This document shows positions 1 to 12,027 of a DNA stretch of 64,000 nt, piece after piece; within the stretch, counting starts at the first letter, position 1; every line of letters starts with the position of its first letter. The stretch spans positions 6,696,001-6,760,000 of the forward strand of contig OZ218950.1 in NCBI GenBank assembly GCA_965112735.1. Reading direction: 5' to 3'. The notes beneath the pieces were generated by a model that was not told the DNA's origin, made no database searches, and saw nothing but the letters and a program-made list of their open reading frames with translations. The translations under genes were made by a program, and so were the position numbers. Origin of the DNA: Phaeosaccion multiseriatum (taxonomy: Eukaryota; Ochrophyta, other classes).

Positions 1-1097
1 CCTTTTGGCCCGTTGGACCGCTAAGCAGATTCTCCTCCCGATGGATGCTTTAGCCCTCGCGCTCTCAACCTTGGGAGATAGGTACGCTGAGTTAAGGGGG
101 GGGGGGGCACGGAGGGAGGGAGGGAGGCGGCTAGAGTCTCAGTCTTGTTTGCCGATCGTTTCCCGTTTGCTGTCTGTTCTTCCTTTACTCACCCTTCACT
201 CCTCCTCCTCCTCCTCCTCCCCCCTCCTCCTCCTCCACAGGCTGTCGTCGCTTGTGATGTTAGGCTGTCTGTCCATCCTCTACAGCGACTTCTACAACTC
301 CTCCTCCTCCTCCTCCTCCTCCTCCTCCTCCTCCTCCTCCTACACGGGTTTCTTTGTGGGTCTGTTGGTGCTCGATGTGAGCTCCTTCTGGCTGCAATTG
401 GCAGTGTACGCCCTCCTCGCCAACAAGCTCCGGCCGCCCACACGCAGAGAGGTGGAGACGGAGTTCATCGGGTACATGTGTGGTGCGTATCGTAACGTCA
501 GTATTTATACGTAGCGGCGTTACGTTTCAATTTCACTTGATTGGCCCACCTTATGGATATCGTAGACACAATATCGCAGAGCTCGATGTCGTGGCTGCCT
601 GATGCCTGGTGGGATCTCGTTCTCTGATTTGTTTCATGTTTGTTGTCCGTCCGCCATGCCCTCCCATGACGTTGTGATAGATAGTGATGTACTTCTACTG
701 ATGTATGGGTTGTAGCAGTACTTGTTTCGGGAGGAAGGACCGACTGCGATTTGGCTGTGCCACACTAATGTGGGGTGCATTATCTGATAGCGAGCGCCAA
801 CTTCCCTCCCTCCTTCTCCCTCCATCCTCTCCCTCCCCCCCAGCTCACTACCCCAAGCTGGTAACGGTCGTGTCCGTCTCCGGAGAGGCCTTCCTCCTGG
901 TCATGTACGCTCTCTCTGCCACTTCCCGAGGGGCGCTCTTCCCAACCCCCCTGGAGCTGCAAGGGTGAGTGAGTCGCAGCCCTCGAATCCAACCCCTAAG
1001 AAGAAGAGCCAAAGGGATGCCCTCGGAGGCAACCCCCAATAAGACCCCCAATCAGAGGAGCCAGGGGGATGCCCTCGATGGTAACCCCCATATATAT

Positions 1098-1140
<43 letters not shown>

Positions 1141-1337
1141 ATATTATATATGACCCCCTTTATGACCCCCAATAAGAGGAGAGGAGAGACAAGGGATAGG
1201 CCTCGAATCAGCCTCGGGGGGGGGAGCTCTGGTCATGTTGCTGTGTGCTGCTCCACCTCTGTTGGCGACCTTGCCTGGCCGACCGACCGACCGACCGACC
1301 ACCTGCTCTGCTGCGCCTCTCTCTCTCCTTCCTCTCC

Positions 1338-1377
<40 letters not shown>

Positions 1378-1915
1378 CTCACTCTTCTCTTTCTTCTCCC
1401 TCCCTTCCTCCCCTCCCTCCGTCCCTCCCTCCCTCCTGTGTTCCCTTCTCGCCGTCGCAGACCATCACTGGGTGTGGATAGGGGAGGAGAAGAAGGAGAA
1501 GGGGCTGGAGATGCGAGCGGTGGGATGGGCCATCAGAGCGCCCCCTTGCCCGTGCTGCTTCACTATCGCTACCTCTTCTTTCTGATGCTGTGCTTCGTTT
1601 TGCGTCAGATGGCAGGCTTTGTGCAGGTGCGATGGAGAAAGGCAAAAAGGCCCAGTGGCTCGGCAGGGGCAGGGAGGGAGGGAGGGAGGGAGACGGAGAG
1701 GGAGGGAGAGAGAGAGAGAGGCATCTTCTGGTCCTTTTCACCCTCCTTTTCATGTCCCTTACCCTTTGCTCTCCGGCTACTGTATCACCAACTGCTACGA
1801 TCATGTGTCCTGCCGTGTGCCAACAAAACAGGTGCTCATCAGCCTGAGCCGCCTGAGCTACGGTGTCATGGCGGAGGAGGCAGCTCGGCAGGTCTTGCAA
1901 GGCAAGCAGCAGTGA
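1..1915 (+). CDS. ARV1: ARV1-like ER lipid-homeostasis membrane protein, 3' part
   Basis: The 5' end lies outside the window. Exons inferred by phase: <1-81, 241-482, 844-964, 1461-1626, 1832-1915 (TGA). Every junction keeps frame. The protein is a chain of hydrophobic segments. Motif LLVLDVSSFW followed by AHYPKLVTVV and a last segment YLFFLMLCFVLRQ, then a short amphipathic tail ending GKQQ, matches the C-terminal half of ARV1, where yeast has ILDVSLF and then an YGAK-type membrane segment. ARV1 acts in the ER membrane in sterol and GPI-anchor lipid homeostasis. The N-terminal zinc-ribbon that would confirm the call is off-window. A (TCC)n microsatellite at about 298-340 is translated as a run of 14 Ser between membrane segments. 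Intron 3 holds an (AT)n tract, and intron 4 holds a copy of the dispersed GTATCACCAAC cassette. The identification is moderate. Confidence 0.55.
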
Positions 1916-2737
1916 AGGATGGCAGTGGACGGACGGAGGGAGGGCCAGATGGGGCAAGAGGAGGAGAGAATAAGAGAGAGGAGAGGGGAATAGAAAGGCC
2001 ATATAGGAAGGGTCGTACGAAATCTCTCTCTCTCTCTCCCTCTCTCTCTCGCTCACTTCAAATGTAGACATTCCTCGGGAGGTGTCCAGAAGCTAAAGAG
2101 AGCGCTCCAACAATTCGTGTCAGTTTGCTTTTCATCAAACAAAAGATGTTTTTTTATTGTCACACTGCCGTGGGGCATTCCCGATTGATTTTATGTGCAA
2201 AAATGGTGTTACCTCCTCGTCCTCCTCCTCTCCTCTCCTGTGAGTCAGTCTCCTCCTCCTCTCCAGTGAGTTCTCTACTGTGAGTGTGGCTCGCCATTGA
2301 GAACCACCAGGAAGCAGCCCCCCCCCCCCCCCCCCCCTTTCCTCCATCCCGACATACTTACATGACTCGCAGCATCGCGTTGGGTGGCAATTCACCCTTT
2401 CCCTCCCCCCACCCCCGAGTCTTCCCATTCCCATTCCCATCCCCTCGGGATAAGTGCGATATATTTACAAAAAGAGGGCTCTCTGGCGTATCCCCAGGGG
2501 GGGAAGGTTGATGTGTGTTGGGCAGTCCTTACGTGGCCCTCCCCCCCCCCCCCGCCCCTCTCATACATGTGAAACTGAAACATACACCCCCCCCACCCAA
2601 CAAGTCATTCACAAACCATTCACACACCCAAACTCCTTCACCCCTTCCCCAACATTCATCATTCACACACATCCCTTTCTCCTTCTCCTTGCCCTTCCCC
2701 CCCTTTTGTGCTTTGCCCTGCGCTTCTTTTTTACACC
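1916..2737. other. Convergent intergenic region
   Basis: Tail-to-tail spacer between the ARV1-like gene (+) and the plastid-targeted gene (-). It holds CT/TC-rich tracts, a poly-C run near 2320-2337 and another near 2541-2553, and one GAAACTGAAAC motif at 2571-2581. I see no gene in it. Confidence 0.6.
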
Positions 2738-3357
2738 TTAAATTTCAAACTCTTTGCCCAGGGGCCCGTCTTGGTCCTCCTTGACCGAGGGCTCCACAGC
2801 GTCAATATGCCTCTTCTTCCTCCTCCTCCTCCCCCCCTTCCCCCTCCTCCTCTTCACCGCCTTCACAACCTCAACCTCCTGCTCCTGCTCCACCTCCTCC
2901 TCCTCCTGTCCCTTCTCCTCCATCACCGCCACCTCTCCCTGACTCTGGAGCTCCGCCAAGGCAACGGAGCGTTCGAAGGTCCACTCCATCATCTTTCGAT
3001 CAATTGCATCATGATCCTTCTGCGTGTCCTTGAGGAAGGCCTGCATATCTCTGCCCACCTTGGATCGAATGGCCATAAGCTGCCTCGCCATCTGCGCCGG
3101 CTCCACAAGCCTTTCTGTAACGCCCCTTCGCCCCGCCTTGGCCACCGCCCTGCCGTTCCACCCGTTCTGCGTGACCATCCTCGAGTTGACCACCACAGAG
3201 GGGTACGTCATCATCTTTTCGATCAAAGCGTCTCCAGTCAGTCCCTTGGCCTCCTTGGCGACCTCTGTCTTTTGCTTCTCAAGATCGCGTCTGTTCTTGG
3301 CCATGAAGCGCTCGAGCCAGTTGCATGTGAAGATGTCGCCCTGCTCTCTCAGCTCGG

Positions 3358-3421
<64 letters not shown>

Positions 3422-4926
3422 TGTGCATGTGTGCGATGAAAGAAAAGCAAGCAAACAAACAAACACAAGATAAAAAGAGTTTGAGGTCGGTTTGGTTGGA
3501 GGGAAGGTACACACTGTACAAACGGGTGAGGCAAAGGGCGCATCAAGAACAAGGGGCACCCTTACACTTCACCCACGCACGCACGCACGCACGCCCCCAC
3601 GCACCTCGTATCTCTCCATGGCGTAGTTGGTGGCCATCTCCATGAACATGTGCAGGTTTCTGTGGCGGAATGGAGAGGAGTCACCACCCGACGAGAGATC
3701 GAACACCAAGTGACGCTCGCGGTCAATCTCGTCCGTACTCATGCCCTTGCCGTTTCCTCCTTCTTTCTCACTGCTGATGAGTTCATGCATGCGCCACAGC
3801 TCCTCATGGCCCAGGTCCATGAGTTGTAAGTCCCGTGCGACCTCCTCGGCGATGAGGGTACGGCTCTGGAAGATGCGTTGGGCGATGTTCTGCGGGTTGA
3901 TGACCTGCTTGTACTCGTGGTAGGACGGGCTATTGTCCAGGAAAGGGTTGTTGCCCGACCCGCCCTGCGATTGGGTGGCGGTGGGGAAGGGGAGGGAGGG
4001 GAGTGAAGTGATTGATTGATTAGAAAGGGAGGGAGGGGAAGGGGTGGAGATGAAGACAGACACACAAACCCCCCTTCCCTCACACTCGCAGCACTCACTC
4101 ACCCTCGGCTTCTGCGCGATGCGCTTGACGATGAGCTCCTCGGGCTCCGTCCTCATGAGCTCGAGCATGAAGATGGCCCACGTGGTGCCCTGCCCAAAGG
4201 TGTCCCCGCCGTACTTCTCTCGCTTGTCCTCGATGCCGAGCTGCTCTTCCAGCCACTTGGGGGTGAGGTCGTCATGGAACTCCTTCATGTAGTAGATGAC
4301 GTTGTCGATGGAGCGCTCCGTCAGAAGCGTCTTCATCTCTCTGAGTGGGTCGGGGAGGGGAGGGACGCGAAGGGCAGGTGAGAGTTTGAGTGGGGGGGCG
4401 ACGGAACACGAGCGACGGGGGAAAAAAAGTGGGGCATTGCGCGGATTTCCGAGGTTGAGGGGAGAGGGGGGCAGCACGGGAGAGGCACAGTATGAAAGAG
4501 ACCGAGGGTAAAGGGCGGAGAGGGGCAGGGAAGGAGGGGGGGAGATGGAGAACGCCCAATTCTTTCAAAGAAAGAGGTTACTGGTCAACGCCAGACAGCG
4601 GAGATCTTTTCTTCCCTCCCGTTCATCGCTATACTTACTTGTGGAGGAAGCCATCGGCCTTCTCCTTGTGACCCTCCCTGCCCTTACTTCGCCGGCTGCG
4701 CGCCGACAGAGCGGAAGTATGCGATCTGGTTGCACTGCGAAAACATTTCAAAATGTGAGACAACTGCCGTGATCCAGAATGGATTCAAGACGCCTCAAAC
4801 TCACCTGCCGAGCCGAGGCTGCCTCGCTGCGGCTAGTGCGGGTCTCACCACACAGTTCGGGGCGAAGGCCCCACCTGTGCTCAGGCTGCCGGCCAGGTAG
4901 ATCGGCACAAGAAACAGCCCTCTCAT
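2738..4926 (-). CDS. Plastid-targeted conserved protein, unknown function
   Basis: Six exons, read 4926-4849, 4734-4688, 4677-4639, 4340-4103, 3964-3605, 3358-2738, give 460 residues with all phases closed. The start at 4926 was chosen because it opens a signal peptide (MRGLFLVPIYLAGSL) followed by GGAFAPN around residues 18-24. This AFAP context is the cleavage and plastid-import motif of ochrophyte bipartite presequences. The mature part is soluble, with segments such as FGQGTTWAIFMLELMRTEP and NPFLDNSPSYHEYKQV, and predicted helices rich in charged residues. The C-terminal ~50 residues are acidic, then strongly basic (RRRGKGG, RRRRKKRH), unusual for a plastid protein. I do not recognise the family. 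The acceptor of the last exon sits on a (CA)n array (+ strand 3361-3425 is GT-rich). The gene is head-to-head with SYF1. Confidence 0.75.
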
Positions 4927-5259
4927 CGTCGTTGAACAACTAGCCGCTTTTTACTTTTCCTCCCTTCCTTTTTCAAAGTCTTTCTTTTCCAACGGCCGCC
5001 GCCCCTGCTGCGAGTTGGTGGTGTGGGTGCCGTTGAAGTGATGTGTGGACAACAAGGGGGGGGGGAGTATGCCTAAACGCCCTCTCCTTTCGTTATTTTG
5101 GTGCGGACCTCCTTCCCGTTGCCGATCGGAACCCACCAGGGTTCGATTTTATTGACTTGCTAGGAATCAACCTAAGGATTACGTATGGGTATACAGTTTG
5201 CAGTTTCAGTGGCTTGTATCTGAGAGAGGGAGGGGGGCAAAGCGAGGAATAGAGTAACA
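4927..5259. promoter_or_regulatory. Shared 5' region of the plastid-protein gene (-) and SYF1 (+)
   Basis: 333 bp between two divergent start codons. It contains one copy of the TTATTGACTTGNTAGGAAT element (5148-5168) followed by AAGGATTACG, and a GTTTCAGT motif at about 5204-5212. Bidirectional promoter function is inferred from the arrangement only. Confidence 0.45.
5147..5183 (+). repeat. Copy of dispersed TTATTGACTTGATAGGAAT-type element
   Basis: Reads TTATTGACTTGCTAGGAATC, then AAGGATTACG 6 bases on. A closely similar block with the same downstream AAGGATT lies at 40546-40582, and a third core copy at 51371-51393. All three are non-coding. Confidence 0.6.
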
Positions 5260-8200
5260 ATGGCGCCCGCCGCCGCCGGTCCGAAGGCCTCTGCTGGGGC
5301 TGGTCCACCTCCCCGTGCTGGTGGAGCGAAAGTTGTTGGAGAGGGAGGAGGAGGAGGAGGAGGGGGGCCCTCTTTGGGAGAGAGCATCACGCAGCTGCTG
5401 TCCGACGATCAAGACCTAGAGTTCGAGGAGGAGCTGGCACGCAACCCGTACCGCCTCAAGACGTGGTGGAGGTACCTTCAGGCCAAGGAGAAGGCCAGTC
5501 CGAGGGCGCGCAACATCCTGCACGAGCGGGCCCTGCGCTTTCTTCCCCGATCGTACAAGGTGTGGCACCAGTACCTGACAGAGCGAACAAAGGCGGTGGG
5601 GGAGTGCTGTGTCACTGACCCGGCGTGCCAAGTGGTGGTCAATACATACGAGAGGGCGCTTGTGCACCTGCACAAGTTCCCTGTGATTTGGAGGGAGCTC
5701 TGCGCGCTGCTGGTGAAGCTGTGCCTGGGCAGCAGGGCGCGCCACACCTTTGATCGGGCTCTGCAGGCCCTGCCCATAACGCAGCATAAGCTCATTTGGC
5801 CACTCTATCTGCAGTGGGCCAAGGATCTCGGCGTGAAGGAGACCACCATTAGGGTGTATCGGAGGTACCTCATGCTGGAGCCGCTTCAAAGAGAAGGGTG
5901 AGTGAGAGAGTATCTTCCTCTACTCTCTGGCGCCGGTCCAACAATTAGTTTGTGCTATTTATGCACACGGGTGGCGTGGCCACACAGCCTCCGCTGTGGC
6001 TGTCTGCTTTCCAGTCTTCCTCCGTTTGGCCCTCACTTCCACCCTGGGAAGGAAGGAAGCTCACACCCATATCAGAACGGCGCGTGGTGTCTAGTGCCGG
6101 TGCCGACCATCCCCCCCCAACGTCCTCCTCCCCACCCCCCTTGTAGGAGGAGTATCCACCCGTCGCTATCCACTCCTACTCTTGTCCGTCCGCCTTACCG
6201 TTGTGTGCTCACTCACAAGCTCCCTCTCTCCCCCCCTCTACACGCAATCCCCAACTCGCCCCCCCCCCCTCTGTACTGTCGTACCTACCTACCTAACGTG
6301 CCCAAACCCCCTCTACTGCGGCCTACACAGATACGTGTCCTACCTGGAGGGGATTGAGCACTGGGAGGAGGCGGCCAAGCAGTTGGTGATCTGCGTCAAC
6401 CAGACCGACTTTGTGAGCCCCAAGGGAAACAGCAAGCATGCGCTGTGGATGCGCCTCTGCGACTTGTGTGCGAGAAACCCTCAGGAGGTGTCGAAAGCCA
6501 TCAACGTTGACGCCATCATTCGCAGCGGACTCAATAAGTTCACAGACGAGGTTGGTGTGGGGCCGTGCGGCTGTGCGTGTGCTCGGGGGGGGATGCTCTG
6601 GTGTCTCTCTCGCCTCCTCCCTCCTCCTCCTTCTCCTCCTCCTCCTCTTCCTCCTCCTCCTCCTCCTCCTCCTCCTCCTCCTCCTCCTCCTCCTCCCCAA
6701 GCGCTGCGCTGCTCGCCCCCCCCCCCTCCCACTTACCCTCAACTGACACCATCCTTGCCCTGGCAGGTGGGTCGGCTGTGGAGTAAGCTGGCGGACTATT
6801 ACATCCGGCTGGGGCAGTTCGAGAGGGCTAGAGATGTTTATGAAGAGGCCATAGGGGAGGTCATCACAGTAAGGGATTTCTCCCTCATTTTCGACGCTTA
6901 CACTCAGGTAAAGTGTGGTTTATCGATTGGTTGGTTTATTGATTGATTGGTTGGTTGGTTGGTTGGTTGGTTGCTTCGTTTGGTTGGTTTAGTAGTTGGT
7001 TTTACTTAAGTTTCATTTTGTTAGACGGAAAGGAAGAGGAGCAGTCGCCATCTGCATGGACTGACTCCTTCCGGCTTGCGCTTCTTCTGTGCCCTTCTCC
7101 ATGCCCTGCCCTTCCCTTCGCCTTCGCGACAAACACACAAACTCTCTCTCTCTTCTCTCTGTCTCTCTCTCTCTTTCTCCCTGTTTGGGGTCGTACATGA
7201 ATATCACTTCCCTTGGGGCCATTCATTTGATTGAATGCAACCAACACGAACACGAACAACCAACACGCTTAGTTCGAGGAGAGCGTGCTCAGCGCCAAGA
7301 TGCAGCTGGCAGAGGCCGAGGAGGAGGAGGGGGAGGGGGAGGAAGGCGACGATGACCTCGATGAAGACGGCAACGATGTTGATCTTCGCCTCGCTCGGTT
7401 GGAGCACATTCTCGAACGACGGCCCGTGCTTGTCTCCTCAGTGCTGCTTCGGCAGAACCCTCACAATGTGAACGAGTGGTTGAAGCGGGCGGACCTGTTT
7501 GCAGAGGAGCCGCTCAAGGCTATTACGTGCTACTCCGAGGCCGTCAAGACCGTACAGCCGCAGAAGGTCACGGGCAAACTCTCCAAGCTGGTGAGTTAGT
7601 GAGTGAGTGAGTGAGTGAGTGAGTGAGTGAGTGAGTGAGTGAGTGAGTGAGTGGGTGAGGGGGGGGAGAGGGAGTGAGTGAGGGAGGGAGGCCTCTCCCT
7701 GGTGAAGCGTGTGGTGCAGTGTGCTGACCCTGACCTTGGTCCTGACCCTGACCCTCTCCTTGGCCCTCACCCTGACCTTTGACTCTCACCCTTACCCTCA
7801 TCCTGACCGTGACCTTGACTCTGTGACCCTGACCCTGATCTTTGACTCTCACCCCTCACCCTCACCCTGACCTTGACCCTGTCCCTGACCTTAGTGGATC
7901 GAGTTCGCAAATTTCTATGTGAAGCACGATGACTTGGACAACGCACGAGTGATATTTGAGAAGGCCACTCTCGCCACTTACAAGAATGTGGGGGAGCTTG
8001 CCTCTGTGTGGCTGGCCTGGGCAGAGATGGGTGAGTGAGTGAGGGGAGGGGGGTGGAGAGGGGAGGTCAGGAGGGGGAAGAAGGGGAGAGGAGGGGAGGA
8101 GAGGAGGGGAGGAGAAAGGAGAGGAGAGGAGAGGAGAGGAGAGGGGAGGAGAGGAGAGGAGGAACAGAGGAGGGGAGAGGAGAGGAGAGGGGAACAGAGG

Positions 8201-11200
8201 AGGGGAACAGAGGAGATACGAGTATTTCTGTAGCTCATTGATCGTTGCGCCATTCGATCGGGCCTCCTCTGGACTGATGACCCACGAATAAATACCGACC
8301 CACCCACGCACCCACCCACCCACCCATTGACTTACCAACCACCAGAGATGGAGAAGGGGAACTACGACCTTGCTCGGAAGGTGATGCAGAGGGGCACCAC
8401 TGAGCCTGACGTGTCTGTGCAGAGACGGCGTATGACTGCAAGCTTCAGCAGGGACGAGAAGAGAAAGGCCTTCGCGAACGCGCCGCTGCAGGTAAGGAAG
8501 GGTGTGTGTGTGCGTGCGTGCGAGTGTGTATGCGTGTGTGTGGGTGTGAGGATGTGTGTGTGTGGGGGGGGGGGGGGGGGGGTTGGGGGTACGCGCGCGA
8601 TATGAGTGAAGGAGTGAGTGAGTCAGTGAATACGTGATTGTTTGAATGAATGAGCGAGTGCGTGAGAGAGTGATTGGCTGTTTGAAAGCCGACAAAAAAA
8701 ACAAGCAGAATCTATCTAAATTAGCTCCTCCTTCTCTTTATGTTCATATGCGTGAACAAAATGGCAAACACATTTAAACGAATCTTCCTCCTCCTCCCTC
8801 TCTCTCTCTATACAATATATATATATATATAATATATATACATATATGCCATACCTACCCCTCCACAGGAGCGAGTACACAAAAACGTCAAGATGTGGGA
8901 CCTCTTCCTCGACCTCGAAGAGTCCCTGGGCAGCGTGGACAACGCCAAGGCAGCCTACGAGCGCTGCATGGACATCCGAGTGGCCACACCCACGATAGTG
9001 CTCAACTTCACCGCCTTCCTAGAGGAGAACAAGTACTTTGAGGAGAGCTTCAAGGTGGGTGGGTGCAGGCATATAGGGGGTGGAGACATGTGGGGGGGAG
9101 GGATTGGGTGGATGGGCAGTATGGGTAGTGTGGGCGGGGTGGGTGACTCTCCTCTCATAGTACTGACATGCTTGTCTTGTCCCTCCTCTTTCCCTTCCCC
9201 CTCTCCTCTAAAGGTGTACGAGAAGGCCGTGAGTCTCTTCTCCTTCCCTCACGTCAAGCCCCTATGGCTCAAGTACCTCGACGGTTTCGTGGCCCGATAC
9301 AAGGGCACCAAGGTGGAGAGGGCAAGGGACTTGTTCGAGCAGGCCATTGAGAAGGTACGTACGCCAGTTGTGACTGGGGGGGGGGCATGGAAGTAGATGA
9401 CGGTAGGGGAGGGGTGGGGGGGGGAATGGCGGTGACTACTCGGTGGACTCCTCTCCCTCCCCTCCCCTCCCTCTTCTCTCTTTCCTCCCGGCCCGTACGC
9501 CTCAAAATATTCTCTTTCCTTTTTCCCCTTCCTTAACTACGTTCACCCCTTTGACAACCGCCGTCAACGTTCGTTACCCTCTATTACCAGGTGCCTGCCA
9601 AGGACGCCCCCGAGTTCTTTCTGCGCTACGGCAAGTTCGAAGAGACGTACGGCTTGATCAAGAAGGCAGCCAATGTATATGACAGAGCCACAGAGAGGGT
9701 GGCGGAGGGGGCAAGGCTGGACATGTTCAAGCTTTACGTGTCCAAGGTACGGTGGAGGAGAGGAGACAAAGACTAGAGTGGAGGCATATGGGGGTGGAGG
9801 AGGGAGAAGAAGGCATAACATATTGTTCTTTAGGGGAGGCAAGAAAGTGTTGCTTTTTGTGCTCGTCCGCTCCGAAACACCGTTCCAACAAAGTTCTCAA
9901 TCTCACACCCCACATTCCGACCCCTTCTCCCGTGTCCACCCGCTTCTTCCCGCATTGCCCCTCCCCCCTGCCATCCCCTGCCATCCCCTGCCATCCCCTG
10001 CCATCCAGGTGGAGTCTTTCTACGGACTGACAGAGACAAGAAAGGTGTACGAGAAGGCCGCTGAAGTCCTTCCCGATGACGGCGCGAGGGAGATGTGTCT
10101 ACTCTACGCACAGATGGAGCAGAAGCTTGGAGAGGTCGACCGCTCTCGGGCTCTGTGGACACACGGCAGTCAGTTCGCCGACCCACGGAGACATGCTAGC
10201 TACTGGAAGAGCTGGCATGACTTTGAGGTAAGTCAATGGGTGGGTGGTGGGTGGGTTGTGTGGATATGTGTGGGTGTGGGTGTGTTTGCGTGTGTGGGCT
10301 CTGGCTGCCTTCCGTGGGGGTGAAAGTGAAGTGCTGATAGAGGAGAATTTCTTCGGAAGTTTTGTAACATTTTGAGCGTCTCTTTGTTTCTTACTAGCAC
10401 GCACGCACGCACATGCACACACATACACACACATACGCACACACACACACGCACTCACCTCCCCCCCTCCCTCCCTCCTCCCTTCTGCTGTAGGTGGGGC
10501 ACGGAAACGAAGAGACCTTCCGCGAGATGCTCCGTGTGAAACGCTCCGTGCAGATGGCGTACTCGAATGCCAACTATATGGCGGCGGAGATGATGAGTGG
10601 GGAGGTGGCCCTCAAGAGCGACAGTGAGGCCTTTGGAGCACGGGGGATGCAAAATAGGTACAGTTTTCACTTTTCAATTTTCAGTTTATGTGACAAAAAA
10701 ATTGAAGAATACGTACGGGGGTTGGGTGGGTGGTAACTCAGTGGGTGGGTTGGTTTGGGTGTGTACGTGGGTGAGTGGGTGGGTGGGAGGGTGAGTAGAT
10801 GAGTGGGCGGGGTGTGTGGGTGTGTGGGTGAGTGGATGGGTGAGTGGGTGGATGGGTGGGCGGGTGGGCGGCTGGTGGGTGCGTGCGTGCGTGCGTGGGT
10901 GGGTAGATGCAGGCAAGTACGGCGCCTCCTTGCTCCTTGACTCATCCGAACCCGACCCTTCCAACCCTCCCCTCCTCTCCTCCTGCGGACACGAGCAGGG
11001 AAGCAGCTGCGGCTGGGCAGGGAGAGCTGACTCGGAAGAGGAAGGCGGCAGAGGGAGGCGCGAAGGAAACAGATATGGACCAGCTGGAGAGGCAGGCAGA
11101 CAAGATCAGGAGAGCGGCGCTGGAGGGGGCTGTCGAGGCAGCAGGGGAGGGGGAGGGCGAGACCAATCCCGAGGAGATCCAGATCGACGAGGAGGAGGAA

Positions 11201-11524
11201 GAAGAGGGGATGGAAGGAGGAGGGGGAGGTGCAGCAGTAGCAGCAGTGCCAGAAGAGAACCCCGAGGAGATTGATCTTGATGATATGGAGGAGGGGGAGG
11301 ACGGGGAGCAGGAGGAGGAGAAGGAGGGGGATATTCGAATCGTGACCAAGACGGTGCCTGACGCGGTGTTTGGCAGCGCAAAACAGGCGTTAGAGAAGCT
11401 CAACAAGGAGAAGGAGGAGGACGGGGGGGGGGGAGGGAAGGGGGCCAAGGGCAAGAGCAAGGGCGGCAAGGCGAAACCCAAGGGGGCGCTCGAGCGGATG
11501 AAGGAGAAAAAGGGCAGAGCGTGA
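5260..11524 (+). CDS. SYF1: Pre-mRNA splicing factor SYF1/XAB2 (HAT-repeat protein)
   Basis: Twelve exons (5260-5897, 6331-6550, 6767-6907, 7273-7590, 7895-8030, 8346-8491, 8869-9054, 9214-9354, 9591-9746, 10009-10227, 10494-10657, 10999-11524) give 996 residues. Every junction is in phase. SYF1/XAB2 is a scaffold of the Prp19-associated (NTC) spliceosome complex in the nucleus. Tandem half-a-TPR helices run through the protein. Diagnostic stretches include EEELARNPYRLKTWWRYL, RALPITQH-type QALPITQHKLIWPLYLQW (about residue 170-187), INVDAIIRSGL and LADYYIRLGQFERARDVYEEA, all very close to human XAB2. Human XAB2 is 855 residues. The extra length is a Gly-rich N-terminus, an acidic insert after FEES in exon 4, and a Glu/Lys-rich C-terminus ending KEKKGRA. 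Intron 4 carries a (TGAG)n array directly after the donor and a CCCTGA-type array before the acceptor. Confidence 0.95.
7591..7657 (+). repeat. (TGAG)n array grown from a 5' splice site
   Basis: SYF1 intron 4 starts GTGAGTTAGTGAGTGAG and continues as more than a dozen TGAG units immediately after the exon end at 7590. Confidence 0.85.
7735..7894 (+). repeat. Interstitial CCCTGA/CCCTCA telomere-like array
   Basis: Degenerate hexamers CCCTGA, CCTTGA and CCCTCA fill the 3' half of SYF1 intron 4 and end at the acceptor CCTTAG. Related arrays lie in introns at 25611-25800 and 41590-41720. Confidence 0.75.
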
Positions 11525-12027
11525 ATGATTGATTGATGGAGTGATTGGTCCATTGATTGATTGATTGATTGATTTGATCGGTTAGTTGGCTTGGTTCTTT
11601 TGGTCGATGGAGGGAGCGGTTGCGCGGCTCTTATGGAGCGATGCAAGGAGAAGAGAACAAGGGCCGAGCGAGCATGACAGGACCAACGAACGAGCAGCCA
11701 GTCTGTGTTCATGACCAAATAGTACTTGGAGCTTTCGTCGTCTTGCTTCATGGTTTTGGGCCCCTCCCACCGCCCCTCCCCCATCTCTTGACATAAATCA
11801 TAAACCCTCTCTCCGCAAGCACAGACACACACCCCCCCCCTCACCGGCTGCTCGCCCCCCTCCTGCTTCCCCAGCGGTATTCGCTTCGTAATCACTTTGG
11901 CCACAAGCAGCGCAGTAAGGGCGTAAACCGCGGAATTGGTATCCCATCCTTCCCTTTCTTTCGCCCCTTGACCATGCCCCTTGCAGCCGCGCTCCACGCC
12001 TCTACCTTTCTTCTCTACAGCTCTTCT
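11525..12027. other. Convergent intergenic region
   Basis: Tail-to-tail spacer between SYF1 and the large IQ-motif ORF. GATT-type short repeats follow the SYF1 stop (about 11525-11580). Nothing else is recognisable. Confidence 0.5.

Noticed and set aside
1777-1831. Cys-containing peptide (YCITNCYDHVSC) before the last ARV1 exon
   Set aside because: This is the dispersed cassette read through. Splicing 1626 to 1832 keeps phase and restores the expected membrane segment, so the stretch is intronic.
7735-7894. True telomere or chromosome end
   Set aside because: The hexamers are degenerate, and coding exons of one gene continue on both sides.
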